A stretch of DNA of 64,000 bases. Origin: DASRFR01 sp035651455 (GTDB taxonomy: Bacteria > Acidobacteriota > Terriglobia > Terriglobales > Acidobacteriaceae). Below the pieces are notes generated by a model. The model saw nothing but the letters and a program-made list of their open reading frames with translations. It made no database searches and was not told where the DNA came from. The stretch's first letter is position 1. Every line of letters starts with the position of its first letter. Both the position numbers and the translations under genes were made by a program. The stretch is taken from the NCBI GenBank assembly GCA_035651455.1, contig DASRFR010000047.1, forward strand, positions 1 to 64,000, read 5' to 3'. Below are positions 36,836 through 45,481 of the stretch, piece by piece.

Positions 36836-37252
36836 TCAGCCGTGGACGTGTTTTACGAGTTTGATTTCAGTGCCCGTCTGGGACGGGTTGATTTCAACCT
36901 CGTCCATGAACGAGCGGATAATAAAAATGCCCCGCCCGGAAGTTTTCAGCAGGTTCTCCGGCGCCAACGGGTCAGGAATCTTGCTGGGATCCAGCCCCTT
37001 GCCCTGATCACGAATGGTGATGACAAGATCGTCGGACGTGCGCTCGAACGCCAGCGTTACCTTTTTCCCGGGATCGTAAGCGTTGCCGTGCAGGACCGCG
37101 TTGACCGCGGCTTCGCGCACCGCCATCGAAATCTTCATGACGTCTTCATCGCCAAAGCCGGCTTCCGCCGCCATGCGGCTGGCCGTTTCTTCGGCGTTGT
37201 TGACCGTCTCCAACGTGGAATCCAGGGTGTAGGAGACTTGTTTGTGGCTCAT
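36836..37252 (-). CDS. RsbW-like serine kinase / anti-sigma regulatory factor
   Basis: 138 residues, a stand-alone HATPase_c domain. N-box MAVREAAVNAVLHGNAY, G1 box IRDQGKGLD and G2 box TSGRGIFIIRSFMDEV are all intact. It would phosphorylate the downstream STAS antagonist and sequester a sigma factor or other partner. First gene of the pair. Either general stress control or a wider partner-switching pathway is possible. Confidence 0.92.
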   Translation of the reverse strand: MSHKQVSYTLDSTLETVNNAEETASRMAAEAGFGDEDVMKISMAVREAAVNAVLHGNAYDPGKKVTLAFERTSDDLVITIRDQGKGLDPSKIPDPLAPENLLKTSGRGIFIIRSFMDEVEINPSQTGTEIKLVKHVHG

Positions 37253-37637
37253 AGGCGCGAGGCCGATAGCAAGCTTGGCAATTCCGAAACCACCGGTTTA
37301 ACTCTGCAAACCAGTTCCGCTGCTCCGCCTAGCATTACGCGAACAGCCCGGCTCAGCGAATCCGGTAGTTTGCCCTTCCATAGTATCGATTGTCAATGAG
37401 TTACATCATCGCGCTCGATTTCAGCGAGAGAAGACTTTTTCCTCGAGCTCCCAGGTTTTCACGTTGGCGCCTCTCGAGGTTTTTAATCGGGCGCCGACCG
37501 AAGACAATGGCGCTGGGTTCATCGAGCTTTCTCCCGTTTTGGTCAGGGCCTCCTGCATGATGCCCGACACCGAAGTCTCGAAAAAATTGGTCATTGGTGT
37601 CTGGATTCCGCGTCGACAAGTGAGTATTCTCAGGGCG

Positions 37638-38879
37638 ATGGCGACAGTTGCACTCACGGAACTGCTCGGCGCGCCCGTGTTTGACGTCTCCGGCAAAGCC
37701 CGGGGCCGGGTGCGCGAACTCGCGTTAGCTCCCCAGGAAGATCGCGCCAGGGTAGCGATCTTGGTGGTCCGCACGAAGGCAGGTGACCGACTGCTGCCGT
37801 TCGCCTCGGTGGTATCGATCAATGGAGGCATTCGGGCGCGCGGCTCCGCGTCCCACTGGGCAGAGAGTAACGGGGGCGAAGGCTACTTTTTCCTGGAACG
37901 GGACCTCTTGGACCAGCAGGTAATCGATGTTCATGGCCGCAAAGTCGTGCGGGTGAATGATGTGGACCTGCATGCCGAGGCGGCCGACCACCACCCTACT
38001 CTGAAGGTGGGTTCTGTCGACGTCGGAGCTCGCGGTGCGGTGCGGCGCCTTCTGAAGGGAGTTGTTCCCCGGCCGGCACTGCAGGTGCTGCTGAAAAATA
38101 TTCCGCCCAGACTGATCCCATGGGAATTCGTTGACCTGATCGAGACGGATCCGGCCCGCCGGGTAAAACTAAAGATTTCCCACGAACGCTTGGCCAAGCT
38201 CCATCCTGCCGATATTGCAGACATCGTGGAAGAACTGGCACCCGATGAGCGCGAAGCCGTGTTCGAGACCCTGGACGAGGAAGTTGCCGCCGAAGCCCTG
38301 GAGGAAGTCGATCCCAAGGTGCAGAAATCGATCGTGGAGTCCCTCGACTCAGACCGGGCGGCCGATATTGTCGAAGAAATGGAGCCGGACGCGGCCGCCG
38401 ACCTGCTGGCCGACCTCCCCGAAGAGCGCACCGAAGAAATCTTGGTGCAGATGGAGCCCGAAGAGCGACAGGAAGTCTCGGAACTCCTGGAGTTCAAGGA
38501 GAACACCGCCGCCGGTCGTATGACGACCGAATACCTGGCGCTTCCGGTGCATGCCACCTCCGACGACGCCATCGATGCTTTACGCCAATTCGAGGGCGGG
38601 GTCGAGACCGTCAGTACCGTCTACCTGGTGGACTCGCACGGGACGCTGGCGGGCGCCGTGCCCCTCGCCAAACTGGTGCTGGCTCCGCAAAAAACTCCGC
38701 TGCTATCGCTGACCCAGGAGCCACTGATCTTCACCCGCGCCGGAGCCGGGGAGAGAGAAGTGGCCGAGCTGTTCGACAAGTACAACCTGCTGACCCTTCC
38801 CGTGGTGGATAGCGATCAGAAATTGACTGGCGTGATCACCTCCGACGACGTCATCAGCATGCTGCGCGCAAAACTGTAA
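37638..38879 (+). CDS. Soluble PRC-barrel / MgtE-N / CBS protein
   Basis: 413 residues with no membrane segment. Two PRC-barrel-like units (about 1-80 and 90-145, with FDVSGKARGRVRELA and IDVHGRKVVRVNDV) are followed by a superhelical MgtE_N domain (about 180-285, LHPADIADIVEELAPDER...) and a CBS pair (about 290-410, ending NLLTLPVVDSDQKLTGVITSDDVISML in part). In true MgtE, the N and CBS domains sense Mg2+ and gate the channel; here the channel is missing. The next gene, 118 bases on, is a divergent Nramp transporter. ATG 37638 chosen; longer in-frame upstream sequence has no family likeness. Confidence 0.88.
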   Translation: MATVALTELLGAPVFDVSGKARGRVRELALAPQEDRARVAILVVRTKAGDRLLPFASVVSINGGIRARGSASHWAESNGGEGYFFLERDLLDQQVIDVHGRKVVRVNDVDLHAEAADHHPTLKVGSVDVGARGAVRRLLKGVVPRPALQVLLKNIPPRLIPWEFVDLIETDPARRVKLKISHERLAKLHPADIADIVEELAPDEREAVFETLDEEVAAEALEEVDPKVQKSIVESLDSDRAADIVEEMEPDAAADLLADLPEERTEEILVQMEPEERQEVSELLEFKENTAAGRMTTEYLALPVHATSDDAIDALRQFEGGVETVSTVYLVDSHGTLAGAVPLAKLVLAPQKTPLLSLTQEPLIFTRAGAGEREVAELFDKYNLLTLPVVDSDQKLTGVITSDDVISMLRAKL

Positions 38880-38997
38880 ACGCTCAGACACTTCCTCTCA
38901 TCCTCTGCCACGTGCCGCAGTTCGTTCTGTTCAGATTTCGCAACTGCATTTATCCTGTTGCCTCGGTTGTCCACTTTTATGTATCCGAACTGCGCGC

Positions 38998-40248
38998 ATG
39001 AGATTCCTGAAGCGTTGGAAGATCCGGATCCTACTGTTCTTTGCAGTCGTAGGGCCGGGATTCATTACCGCGAACGTAGATAACGATGCCAATGGCATCC
39101 TTACGTATTCGCAGGCGGGCGCCCAGTTCGGTAACACCCTCCTTTGGACGCTGATTCCGGTCACCGTAGCATTGATCGTGATTCAGGAGATCGCCGCGCG
39201 CATGGGGGCGGTCACCGGCAAAGGCCTCAGCGACCTGATTCGCGAAGAATTCGGGTTTCGCATCACTTTTCTGATGATGATCGGCATCCTGATCATCAAT
39301 TTTGGCAATGTGGTGGGCGAATTTGCGGGGATCGCGGGAAGCTTGGAGCTGTTCGGGCTCTCCAAGTACATCACCGTCCCCATCTGCGCCGTCATCGTGT
39401 GGCTCATTGTCGTAAAGGGCCAGTACAAAAGCGTCGAAAAAGTATTCCTCGCCGCATCGTTCTTCTACATCACTTATCTTTTCGCCGGATTTTTTGCCAA
39501 GCCGGAGTGGCTGGATGCCTTGATCTCGACGGTGAAGCCGCCGCCCAAGGACATCATGCTGCACCAGAGCTACCTGTACATGGCAATCGGAGTGGTGGGC
39601 ACCACCATCGCGCCCTGGATGCAGTTCTACCTGCAATCGTCCATTGTCGAGAAAGGCGTTACCCGCCGCCAATACAAGGCATCGCAGATCGATGTCGTCA
39701 CCGGCTGCATTTTTACCGACGTGGTTGCTTGGTTCATCATCGTGGCCTGCGCCGCTACCCTGTACGTGCATGGCTTCCACAATATTTCTGACGCCAAGGA
39801 CGCCGCCCAGGCCTTGCGCCCCCTCGCGGGCGACTACGCCTACATTCTTTTTGCCATGGGATTGTTCAATGCGTCGCTGTTCGCGGCATCCATCCTGCCG
39901 CTCTCGACGGCCTATACGGTCTGCGAAGGCTTGGGATTCGAATCGGGCGTAGGGAAAGGCTTTAGCGAGGCTCCCGTATTTTATTGGCTTTATACAATTC
40001 TGATTGTCGCTGGCGCCGGAGTGATCCTGACTCCGAATCTCCCGCTCATCCAGATCTCTATCTTGTCCCAGGTCATCAACGGAATCGCAATCCCCTTCGT
40101 GCTCATCTTCATGCTGCTTCTGGTCAACAAAAAGGAATTGATGGGAGAGTTCACCAATTCGCGCTTCTACAACGTGGTCGCATGGGTCACAACCGCCGTC
40201 ATGATCGTGTTGAGTCTCGCTTACGTTTGGACCCTTCGGGGCTCTTAA
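38998..40248 (+). CDS. Divergent Nramp-family divalent metal transporter (possibly Mg2+-type, NRMT-like)
   Basis: 416 residues with about eleven membrane segments. In segment 1 the canonical DPGN is replaced by DNDANG (residues 28-33), and in segment 6 the canonical MPHN-like site reads APWMQF (205-210), so the Met that selects transition metals in MntH is shifted or lost. Divergent Nramp members with such changes include the Mg2+ transporters called NRMT. The neighbouring MgtE-N/CBS protein supports Mg2+ as substrate. Transport direction and ion are inference; membership of the Nramp fold is well supported. Confidence 0.88.
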   Translation: MRFLKRWKIRILLFFAVVGPGFITANVDNDANGILTYSQAGAQFGNTLLWTLIPVTVALIVIQEIAARMGAVTGKGLSDLIREEFGFRITFLMMIGILIINFGNVVGEFAGIAGSLELFGLSKYITVPICAVIVWLIVVKGQYKSVEKVFLAASFFYITYLFAGFFAKPEWLDALISTVKPPPKDIMLHQSYLYMAIGVVGTTIAPWMQFYLQSSIVEKGVTRRQYKASQIDVVTGCIFTDVVAWFIIVACAATLYVHGFHNISDAKDAAQALRPLAGDYAYILFAMGLFNASLFAASILPLSTAYTVCEGLGFESGVGKGFSEAPVFYWLYTILIVAGAGVILTPNLPLIQISILSQVINGIAIPFVLIFMLLLVNKKELMGEFTNSRFYNVVAWVTTAVMIVLSLAYVWTLRGS

Positions 40249-40435
40249 AAAAAGCGAGAATCGCCATGGATGGCGTCACGACAGGGATCGGGCTTCTCCC
40301 CACGCAGAAAGCGTGGCACCCCGCGAGCCACACCCGGCATCTACTTTCCTTGCTGCCTGCCAACCATTTTGCTGATAACCTTTGCGTAAGGACAAGGCAT
40401 CCAAACAGCCAGAAGAAAGCTGCTGTGGGCCAGTC

Positions 40436-41470
40436 ATGAAGCATCGTTATGCGATCTTCGCGTTCCTTTGCTGTCTCCTCCTAGCGTGCATCCCTGTAAT
40501 CGCCCAAGAAGCGCCTTCTCAAAACTCCGATAAACCTGCCAAACCTCATTCCGGTGGACTGAAAGACATCGATGCCATCGGCAATCGCAACGTGGGCTGC
40601 GGACGAGGCCTGGGGAACTGGTACAGCCTCGACAAGCAAATCGCGATGGGCAAATCCTTTGCCGAGCAGGTGGAAAGCAGTTCGAAGCTGATCGGGGATC
40701 CGGTCGTCACCGAGTACATCAACCGTCTTGGCCAGAATCTAGTGCGCAACTCTGATGCACTGGTTCCTTTCACCATCAAGGTCATTGACTCCGACGAGGT
40801 GAACGCGTTCGCCCTGCCCGGCGGTTTCTTTTACGTGGATTCGGGGCTGATTCTTGCCGCCGAGAACGAGGCCGAGTTAGCCGGGGTGATGTCGCACGAA
40901 ATCGCCCATGTCGCGGCCTGCCACGCGGCACGCGAGAATACTCGTGGGCAACTGTTCAACCTTGCTTCGATACCCCTGATTTTCGTGGGAGGGGGGATCG
41001 GCTATGCCATCGAGAATGCCGCCGGCCTCGCGCTGCCCATGACCTTTCTCAAATTCTCGCGAGGCTTCGAGTCCGATGCCGACTTCCTCGGCGTCGAGTA
41101 CATGTATAAAGCGGGCTACGACCCGCAGGCCTTCACCGCGTTTTTCGAGAAAGTCGAGGCCTTGAACAAGGAAAAGCCTGGAACTCTGGCAAAAGCTTTC
41201 AGCACGCACCCGCAAACTCCGGATCGCATCGCGAAAACGCAGCGTGAAATCAATTCGGTCTTGCCCGAGCGGGCGCAGTACAAGCTCGATAGCTCGGAGT
41301 TCGAGGACATCAAAACGCGCCTGGCGGAGATTGAAAACCGGCACAAGATCGATGGCGGCATGGTCGATCACCCAACCTTGCGCCGCCGGCACGGTGGGCA
41401 AGCTGACGACAGCTCAACCGGCGATGGACGTCCCACGCTGAAGCGTCGCGGTCCCGACTCGCAGCCATAA
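40436..41470 (+). CDS. Exported M48 family metalloprotease
   Basis: 344 residues with a signal peptide (about 1-23, PVIAQ). The zinc motif HEIAH lies at residues 154-158 and the third ligand in ESDAD further on. FALPGGFFYVDSGL is the typical M48 strand before it. BepA/YfgC-like periplasmic proteases of this type look after outer-membrane protein assembly. The ATG at 40436 was chosen because it opens the signal peptide. No TPR domain follows, unlike BepA. Confidence 0.92.
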   Translation: MKHRYAIFAFLCCLLLACIPVIAQEAPSQNSDKPAKPHSGGLKDIDAIGNRNVGCGRGLGNWYSLDKQIAMGKSFAEQVESSSKLIGDPVVTEYINRLGQNLVRNSDALVPFTIKVIDSDEVNAFALPGGFFYVDSGLILAAENEAELAGVMSHEIAHVAACHAARENTRGQLFNLASIPLIFVGGGIGYAIENAAGLALPMTFLKFSRGFESDADFLGVEYMYKAGYDPQAFTAFFEKVEALNKEKPGTLAKAFSTHPQTPDRIAKTQREINSVLPERAQYKLDSSEFEDIKTRLAEIENRHKIDGGMVDHPTLRRRHGGQADDSSTGDGRPTLKRRGPDSQP

Positions 41471-41559
41471 CCGCCGTTTCTCTTCGCAAACCCCTCCCAG
41501 CTCAGCCGCATCGAAGGTACTCCGCAAAAGTGCTTACAACTCATGTCGGGAGATAGACC

Positions 41560-42711
41560 ATGCAAGACCCCTCGAAGATTCGGACGCATGCGGGAGATCC
41601 CTACCGTTTTGACCGCCGCTCTCTACTGAAGACCGCGGGCGCGTTGCTCGGCAGTTCTATTTGTGCACGCGCCCTGCCTGGAGCCATAGGGCAAAGCGAG
41701 GGCGGCGCTTCGACCAACGGCAACGGGGTGCTCGGCAAGCGAATGATGGGATTCATGCTCCCGCACGAGCAGTTCCCGGTCACGCAGCTGGTGGAATTGG
41801 GGGCGGCAGCGGAGCAAGCTGGATTCGATCTGCTGGCCACCAGCGATCACCTGCAGCCGTGGCAAACCAATGAAGGGCATTCGGGGGAAGCCTGGGTCAC
41901 CATGGGCGCGACCGGGCAGCGCACGCGTCGCGTTTGGATGGGCACAACCGTCACCTGTCCTACGTTTCGCTACAACCCCGCTGTCGTCGCCGAAGCCTTT
42001 GCTTCGCTCAGCTTGTTGTATCCGGGCCGCATCTTCCTCGGCGTAGGTTCCGGCGAAGCGCTGAACGAGCAAGCAGCCGTGGGCTCATGGCCCAAGTGGC
42101 CCGAGCGCTCGGAGCGGCTGATCGAGGCGACGGAGTTGATTCGCCAGCTGTGGAAAGGCCAGCAGGTCGCCTGCAAGGGAAAGTATTACAACGTCAATGC
42201 AAGGATTTACGACCCGCCGCCCAAAACAATTCCGCTGCTGATGGCGGCGAACGGGCCAAAAGCCATGCGCCGCGCGGGTCAAGCGGACGGCCTGATCACC
42301 GATCCCAAGACCTGGAAGCAATACAAATCGGAATATGAGAATGGAGCCAAAGCAGCGGGCAAAGATCCTTTGCAGATGCCGGTGCTGATCGAGCAATATG
42401 TCGTAGTGGGCGACGAGAAAGAAGCTCAAGCCGCGGCGGAGCTCTGGCGTTTCGGTCCCAAGGCATTCAAGAAGTACTACAACATCCGGGATCCGCAAGC
42501 CATTCAGCAGCAAGCCGACTCCGAAATTCCGCTCCAGCAGGTATATCAGGACTGGCCGGTTGGCAACGACCCCAATGTACATATCAAGGTCGTCAATGAA
42601 CTGTTCCAGAGTGGAGCCACAATCGTGAACATTCATACCGGCCAGCCAGACCAGAAGAAGGTCATCAATTTTTATGGCAGAGAGGTGCTCCCGAAGGTTA
42701 GAAACGCGTAG
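41560..42711 (+). CDS. Tat-exported LLM-class (F420-type) oxidoreductase
   Basis: 383 residues. A twin-arginine signal (R19-R20, DRRSLLK, then a hydrophobic Ala/Leu run) precedes a luciferase-like TIM barrel: GFDLLATSDHLQPW, GTTVTCPTFRYNPA, LGVGSGEALNE and LLMAANGPKAMRRAG. These match the F420-dependent group related to glucose-6-phosphate dehydrogenase Fgd1 and its Tat-exported mycobacterial relatives. Tat export implies folding with its cofactor in the cytoplasm. No cofactor synthesis gene is nearby. FMN as cofactor cannot be excluded. Confidence 0.88.
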   Translation: MQDPSKIRTHAGDPYRFDRRSLLKTAGALLGSSICARALPGAIGQSEGGASTNGNGVLGKRMMGFMLPHEQFPVTQLVELGAAAEQAGFDLLATSDHLQPWQTNEGHSGEAWVTMGATGQRTRRVWMGTTVTCPTFRYNPAVVAEAFASLSLLYPGRIFLGVGSGEALNEQAAVGSWPKWPERSERLIEATELIRQLWKGQQVACKGKYYNVNARIYDPPPKTIPLLMAANGPKAMRRAGQADGLITDPKTWKQYKSEYENGAKAAGKDPLQMPVLIEQYVVVGDEKEAQAAAELWRFGPKAFKKYYNIRDPQAIQQQADSEIPLQQVYQDWPVGNDPNVHIKVVNELFQSGATIVNIHTGQPDQKKVINFYGREVLPKVRNA

Positions 42712-42741
42712 CGCCGGATAGAAGCGACCCCGCACCACGGG

Positions 42742-44307
42742 TTAGGTGATGGCCTTCCTCAACTCTCGGCGCAGGATTTTGCCGGAAGGCGTGCGGGGAA
42801 CGGCGTCCACGAAATAAATTTCCCGCGGCTGCTTATAGTGCGTCAGGCGGTCAGCCACGAACGCGCATAGCTCATCCTTCATTCGGTTGGAGCCCGCGGA
42901 ATTCTCACGCAAGACAACGAACGCACACGGAATCTCACCCGCGGCCGGATCCGCTTTCGCCACCACCCCACAGTCCCGAACCGCGGGATGTTCCATCAGT
43001 AGTGCCTCTACTTCCGCCGGCGCTACGGGAAAGCCCTTGTACTTGATCATTTCCTTGCGCCGATCCAGCACGTAGTAGAAGTCTTGCGGATCGCGTCTCA
43101 CGATGTCGCCCGACCAATACCAGCCGTCGCGCAGCACGGCGGCCGTAGCTTGGGGTTCCTTCCAGTAGCCGAGCATGAATTGAGGTCCTCGCATCACCAG
43201 TTCACCCGGCCGCTCAGCGCCGACATCATTTTGAGACTCGTCAACGACGCGGCATTCAGTTTGAGCCAGAGGCTGTCCAATGGACTCCGGCTTGTATAGA
43301 TCCGGATCCAGGTATCCGATATGAGTCACTGGGGATGCCTCCGTCATGCCATAGCCCTGGCAAACCAGAATTCCCGTGAGTTGGGTAAAGCGCCGGGCCA
43401 GTTCGGGAGGCAGTGGCGCCGCTCCGGATTTTACCCACCGCATGCAGTGATTGGCTGGGAACTGGCCGGACTCGGCGGCCTGGGTCAAAACGTTCAGCGC
43501 CGGGGGAACTACCGGCATCATGGTTGCCCGTTCCTCCACCATGAGCCGCAGGAGGTTCTCCACATTCAAACGGGGCATAAGCACAAGAGTGCCGCCCAAT
43601 GCCAGAACGGAGTTAAGCGCCACGTTCAAGCCGTAAATGTGATAAAGCGGCAAGAAGCAGAGCAGCGTGTCGGCCTGGCTGATCTCAGAGGCATGGGGCG
43701 CGACAAATTGGTAGATATTTGCGACCAGGTTGTAATGCGACAGCATTACCCCTTTGGGGAGGCCCGTCGTTCCGCTCGAATAGGGAAGCGCGGCTACGGT
43801 CTGCTCCGGCGGTGTCGTCGGCGCGGGAATGCCGGCCGTAACGGGTTGCTGCAATTGCGTGAAATCGTCGCCGCCTTTGATCTCACCGCGAACGTATACG
43901 CGCCGCAAATTCGGTAACCCTAATAAATCAATTTGGCTGATTAATTCGCCGGCCGTAATCAAAAAGACCGCGCCCGAGTTCTGCAGTTGATACCGCACCT
44001 CGCGCTCGCGGTAAGCGGGATTCAGCAGGGTAGGAATACCACCGGCCAGGGTAATGGCGTGATACGCGACGCAGAATTCCCAGGAGTTCAGCAGGAAAAT
44101 CGCGACGACTTCACCCCGCTGTAGACCCGCCGCGACCAGCCCCTTCGCCACTGCCTCCATCCTTTCGCCATATTCTGCGTACGAAAGGCGAGCATTCGCC
44201 CAGGGATCAATGATTGCAGTCTTGGTCCCCAGACGGCGGCATGATTTCAGAATCACGTCATGCAGGAAAAGGCCGCGAGGATCGGCGTAAAGTTGGGTCC
44301 GGAGCAT
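42742..44307 (-). CDS. AMP-forming acyl/aryl-CoA ligase (4-coumarate-CoA ligase-like)
   Basis: 521 residues, ANL superfamily. The P-loop YSSGTTGLPKGVMLSH, the A5 motif GYGMTEASP, the A7 motif YWSGDIVRRD, the hinge DRRKEMIKYKG and the C-terminal catalytic lysine in PRTPSGKILRREL are all present, so the enzyme should be active. It adenylates a carboxylic acid and transfers it to CoA. ATG 44307 fits the family N-terminus better than the upstream in-frame start at 44361. Substrate unknown. Convergent with the LLM gene. Confidence 0.92.
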   Translation of the reverse strand: MLRTQLYADPRGLFLHDVILKSCRRLGTKTAIIDPWANARLSYAEYGERMEAVAKGLVAAGLQRGEVVAIFLLNSWEFCVAYHAITLAGGIPTLLNPAYREREVRYQLQNSGAVFLITAGELISQIDLLGLPNLRRVYVRGEIKGGDDFTQLQQPVTAGIPAPTTPPEQTVAALPYSSGTTGLPKGVMLSHYNLVANIYQFVAPHASEISQADTLLCFLPLYHIYGLNVALNSVLALGGTLVLMPRLNVENLLRLMVEERATMMPVVPPALNVLTQAAESGQFPANHCMRWVKSGAAPLPPELARRFTQLTGILVCQGYGMTEASPVTHIGYLDPDLYKPESIGQPLAQTECRVVDESQNDVGAERPGELVMRGPQFMLGYWKEPQATAAVLRDGWYWSGDIVRRDPQDFYYVLDRRKEMIKYKGFPVAPAEVEALLMEHPAVRDCGVVAKADPAAGEIPCAFVVLRENSAGSNRMKDELCAFVADRLTHYKQPREIYFVDAVPRTPSGKILRRELRKAIT

Positions 44308-44369
44308 CGGCAAGATTATAGGACGAGAAGCCGGGATCAAGCACCGCTGGACAAGCGGCAAGAGGCCGT

Positions 44370-44612
44370 TTAGCTCGCGAGTTTACGCAGGAATTCGCGT
44401 TCGTCCATGCGATACTTGAATGCTTTCCTGCCATTGATGAAGACAACCGGAACCTCATCCGTGAACTGCCGGCGCAGCTCTTCGTCAGAGTCGACATCCA
44501 CTTCACGCCAAATGTAGCCACCCTGGCGCTGCAGCTTTGCCAGGCTTTCTTTGACGATTTCACACAGATGGCAGCCTTTGCGCGAGTAGACGACCACCTC
44601 CCGGGCCTGCAT
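44370..44612 (-). CDS. Glutaredoxin-like protein (DUF836 type)
   Basis: 80 residues, thioredoxin fold with a CxxC redox pair at C14 and C17 (SRKGCHLCEIV) and the cis-Pro loop VPVVFINGRK. Small glutaredoxin-like proteins of this kind act in cytosolic thiol exchange. ATG 44612 is preferred to an in-frame start at 44651. It is 62 bases upstream of the CoA ligase on the same strand and divergent from the SDR gene. Confidence 0.88.
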   Translation of the reverse strand: MQAREVVVYSRKGCHLCEIVKESLAKLQRQGGYIWREVDVDSDEELRRQFTDEVPVVFINGRKAFKYRMDEREFLRKLAS

Positions 44613-44700
44613 TATGCGCGGAGTGTAGCAAGTTTTGCCGCTGTTGACCATAATCAGCTCTGGGCAGGCCGCTTTCGCCCGATCAATTACAATCCCAGCA

Positions 44701-45447
44701 ATGTCGAGCGATTCAGATCGTCCTCTTTACGGGAAGACCGCCTTGATTACTGGCGCCGCGAAACGCCTCGGCCGCGCCTGCGCCTTAGCGCTTGCAAAAG
44801 CTGGCGCAGATATTGCCATTACCTTCCTGACCTCCGCGCGGGAGGCGCAGCATACGGTCATCGACCTCGCCAGTTTTGGCGTTCGCGCGGTCGCCTTGCG
44901 CTGTGATGTGACCCAGGAGAAAAGTGTCAAGGCCACGATCAAAGAGGCAGTGCGGGAACTGGGCGGCATCGACATCCTGGTGAACAACGCCGCGAATTAC
45001 GAGACGGTGGATTTTGAAAAGCTGACCCTGAAGCAGTGGGATGAGATCTTCGCGTCGAATGCTCGTGGCCCGTTCCTGGTTTCTCGCGAGGCGCTGAAGA
45101 CCGTTCGCGAGCGCCGGGGGAAGATCATCAATGTTGGCTCACTGGGGGGGATCCAGCCGTGGGTGACGCATGCCCACTATTGTTCGTCGAAAGCCGCGCT
45201 CCATATGCTTACTAAGGTGATGGCCAAGGCGCTGGCGCCCGAAATCGCGGTGAACTGTGTCGCTCCAGGCATGATCGATCTGGGAGAAAAGTCAGCGGCT
45301 GCCTTTATGAAGAGGATGGCGGGTCAGACTCCAATGAAACGCAACGGATGCGCGGGAGACGTTGCCACGGCGGTTTTATTTTTTGCCACGGCTCCCCACT
45401 TCATCACCGGACAGATTATGACTGTGGATGGCGGGATCTCACTCTAG
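44701..45447 (+). CDS. Short-chain dehydrogenase/reductase (FabG/pteridine reductase-like)
   Basis: 248 residues, classical SDR. Cofactor motif TGAAKRLGRAC (TGxxxRxG with Arg, suggesting NADPH), NNAA at NILVNNAANYE, and YxxxK read as HYCSSKAAL. The KRLGRA variant is common in pteridine-reductase-like members. ATG 44701 chosen over an in-frame start at 44635. The end overlaps the longest form of the next ORF, but the next gene more likely starts after it. Substrate unknown. Confidence 0.9.
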   Translation: MSSDSDRPLYGKTALITGAAKRLGRACALALAKAGADIAITFLTSAREAQHTVIDLASFGVRAVALRCDVTQEKSVKATIKEAVRELGGIDILVNNAANYETVDFEKLTLKQWDEIFASNARGPFLVSREALKTVRERRGKIINVGSLGGIQPWVTHAHYCSSKAALHMLTKVMAKALAPEIAVNCVAPGMIDLGEKSAAAFMKRMAGQTPMKRNGCAGDVATAVLFFATAPHFITGQIMTVDGGISL

Positions 45448-45481
45448 GCATTTTCAACGCCGCAAGTCCAGCGGAGAGGAA

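Noticed and set aside
45428..45481. Longer N-terminus of the MFS-spermidine synthase fusion
   Set aside because: It would overlap the SDR gene and lacks a ribosome-binding site, while GGAGAGG stands before the ATG at 45482.
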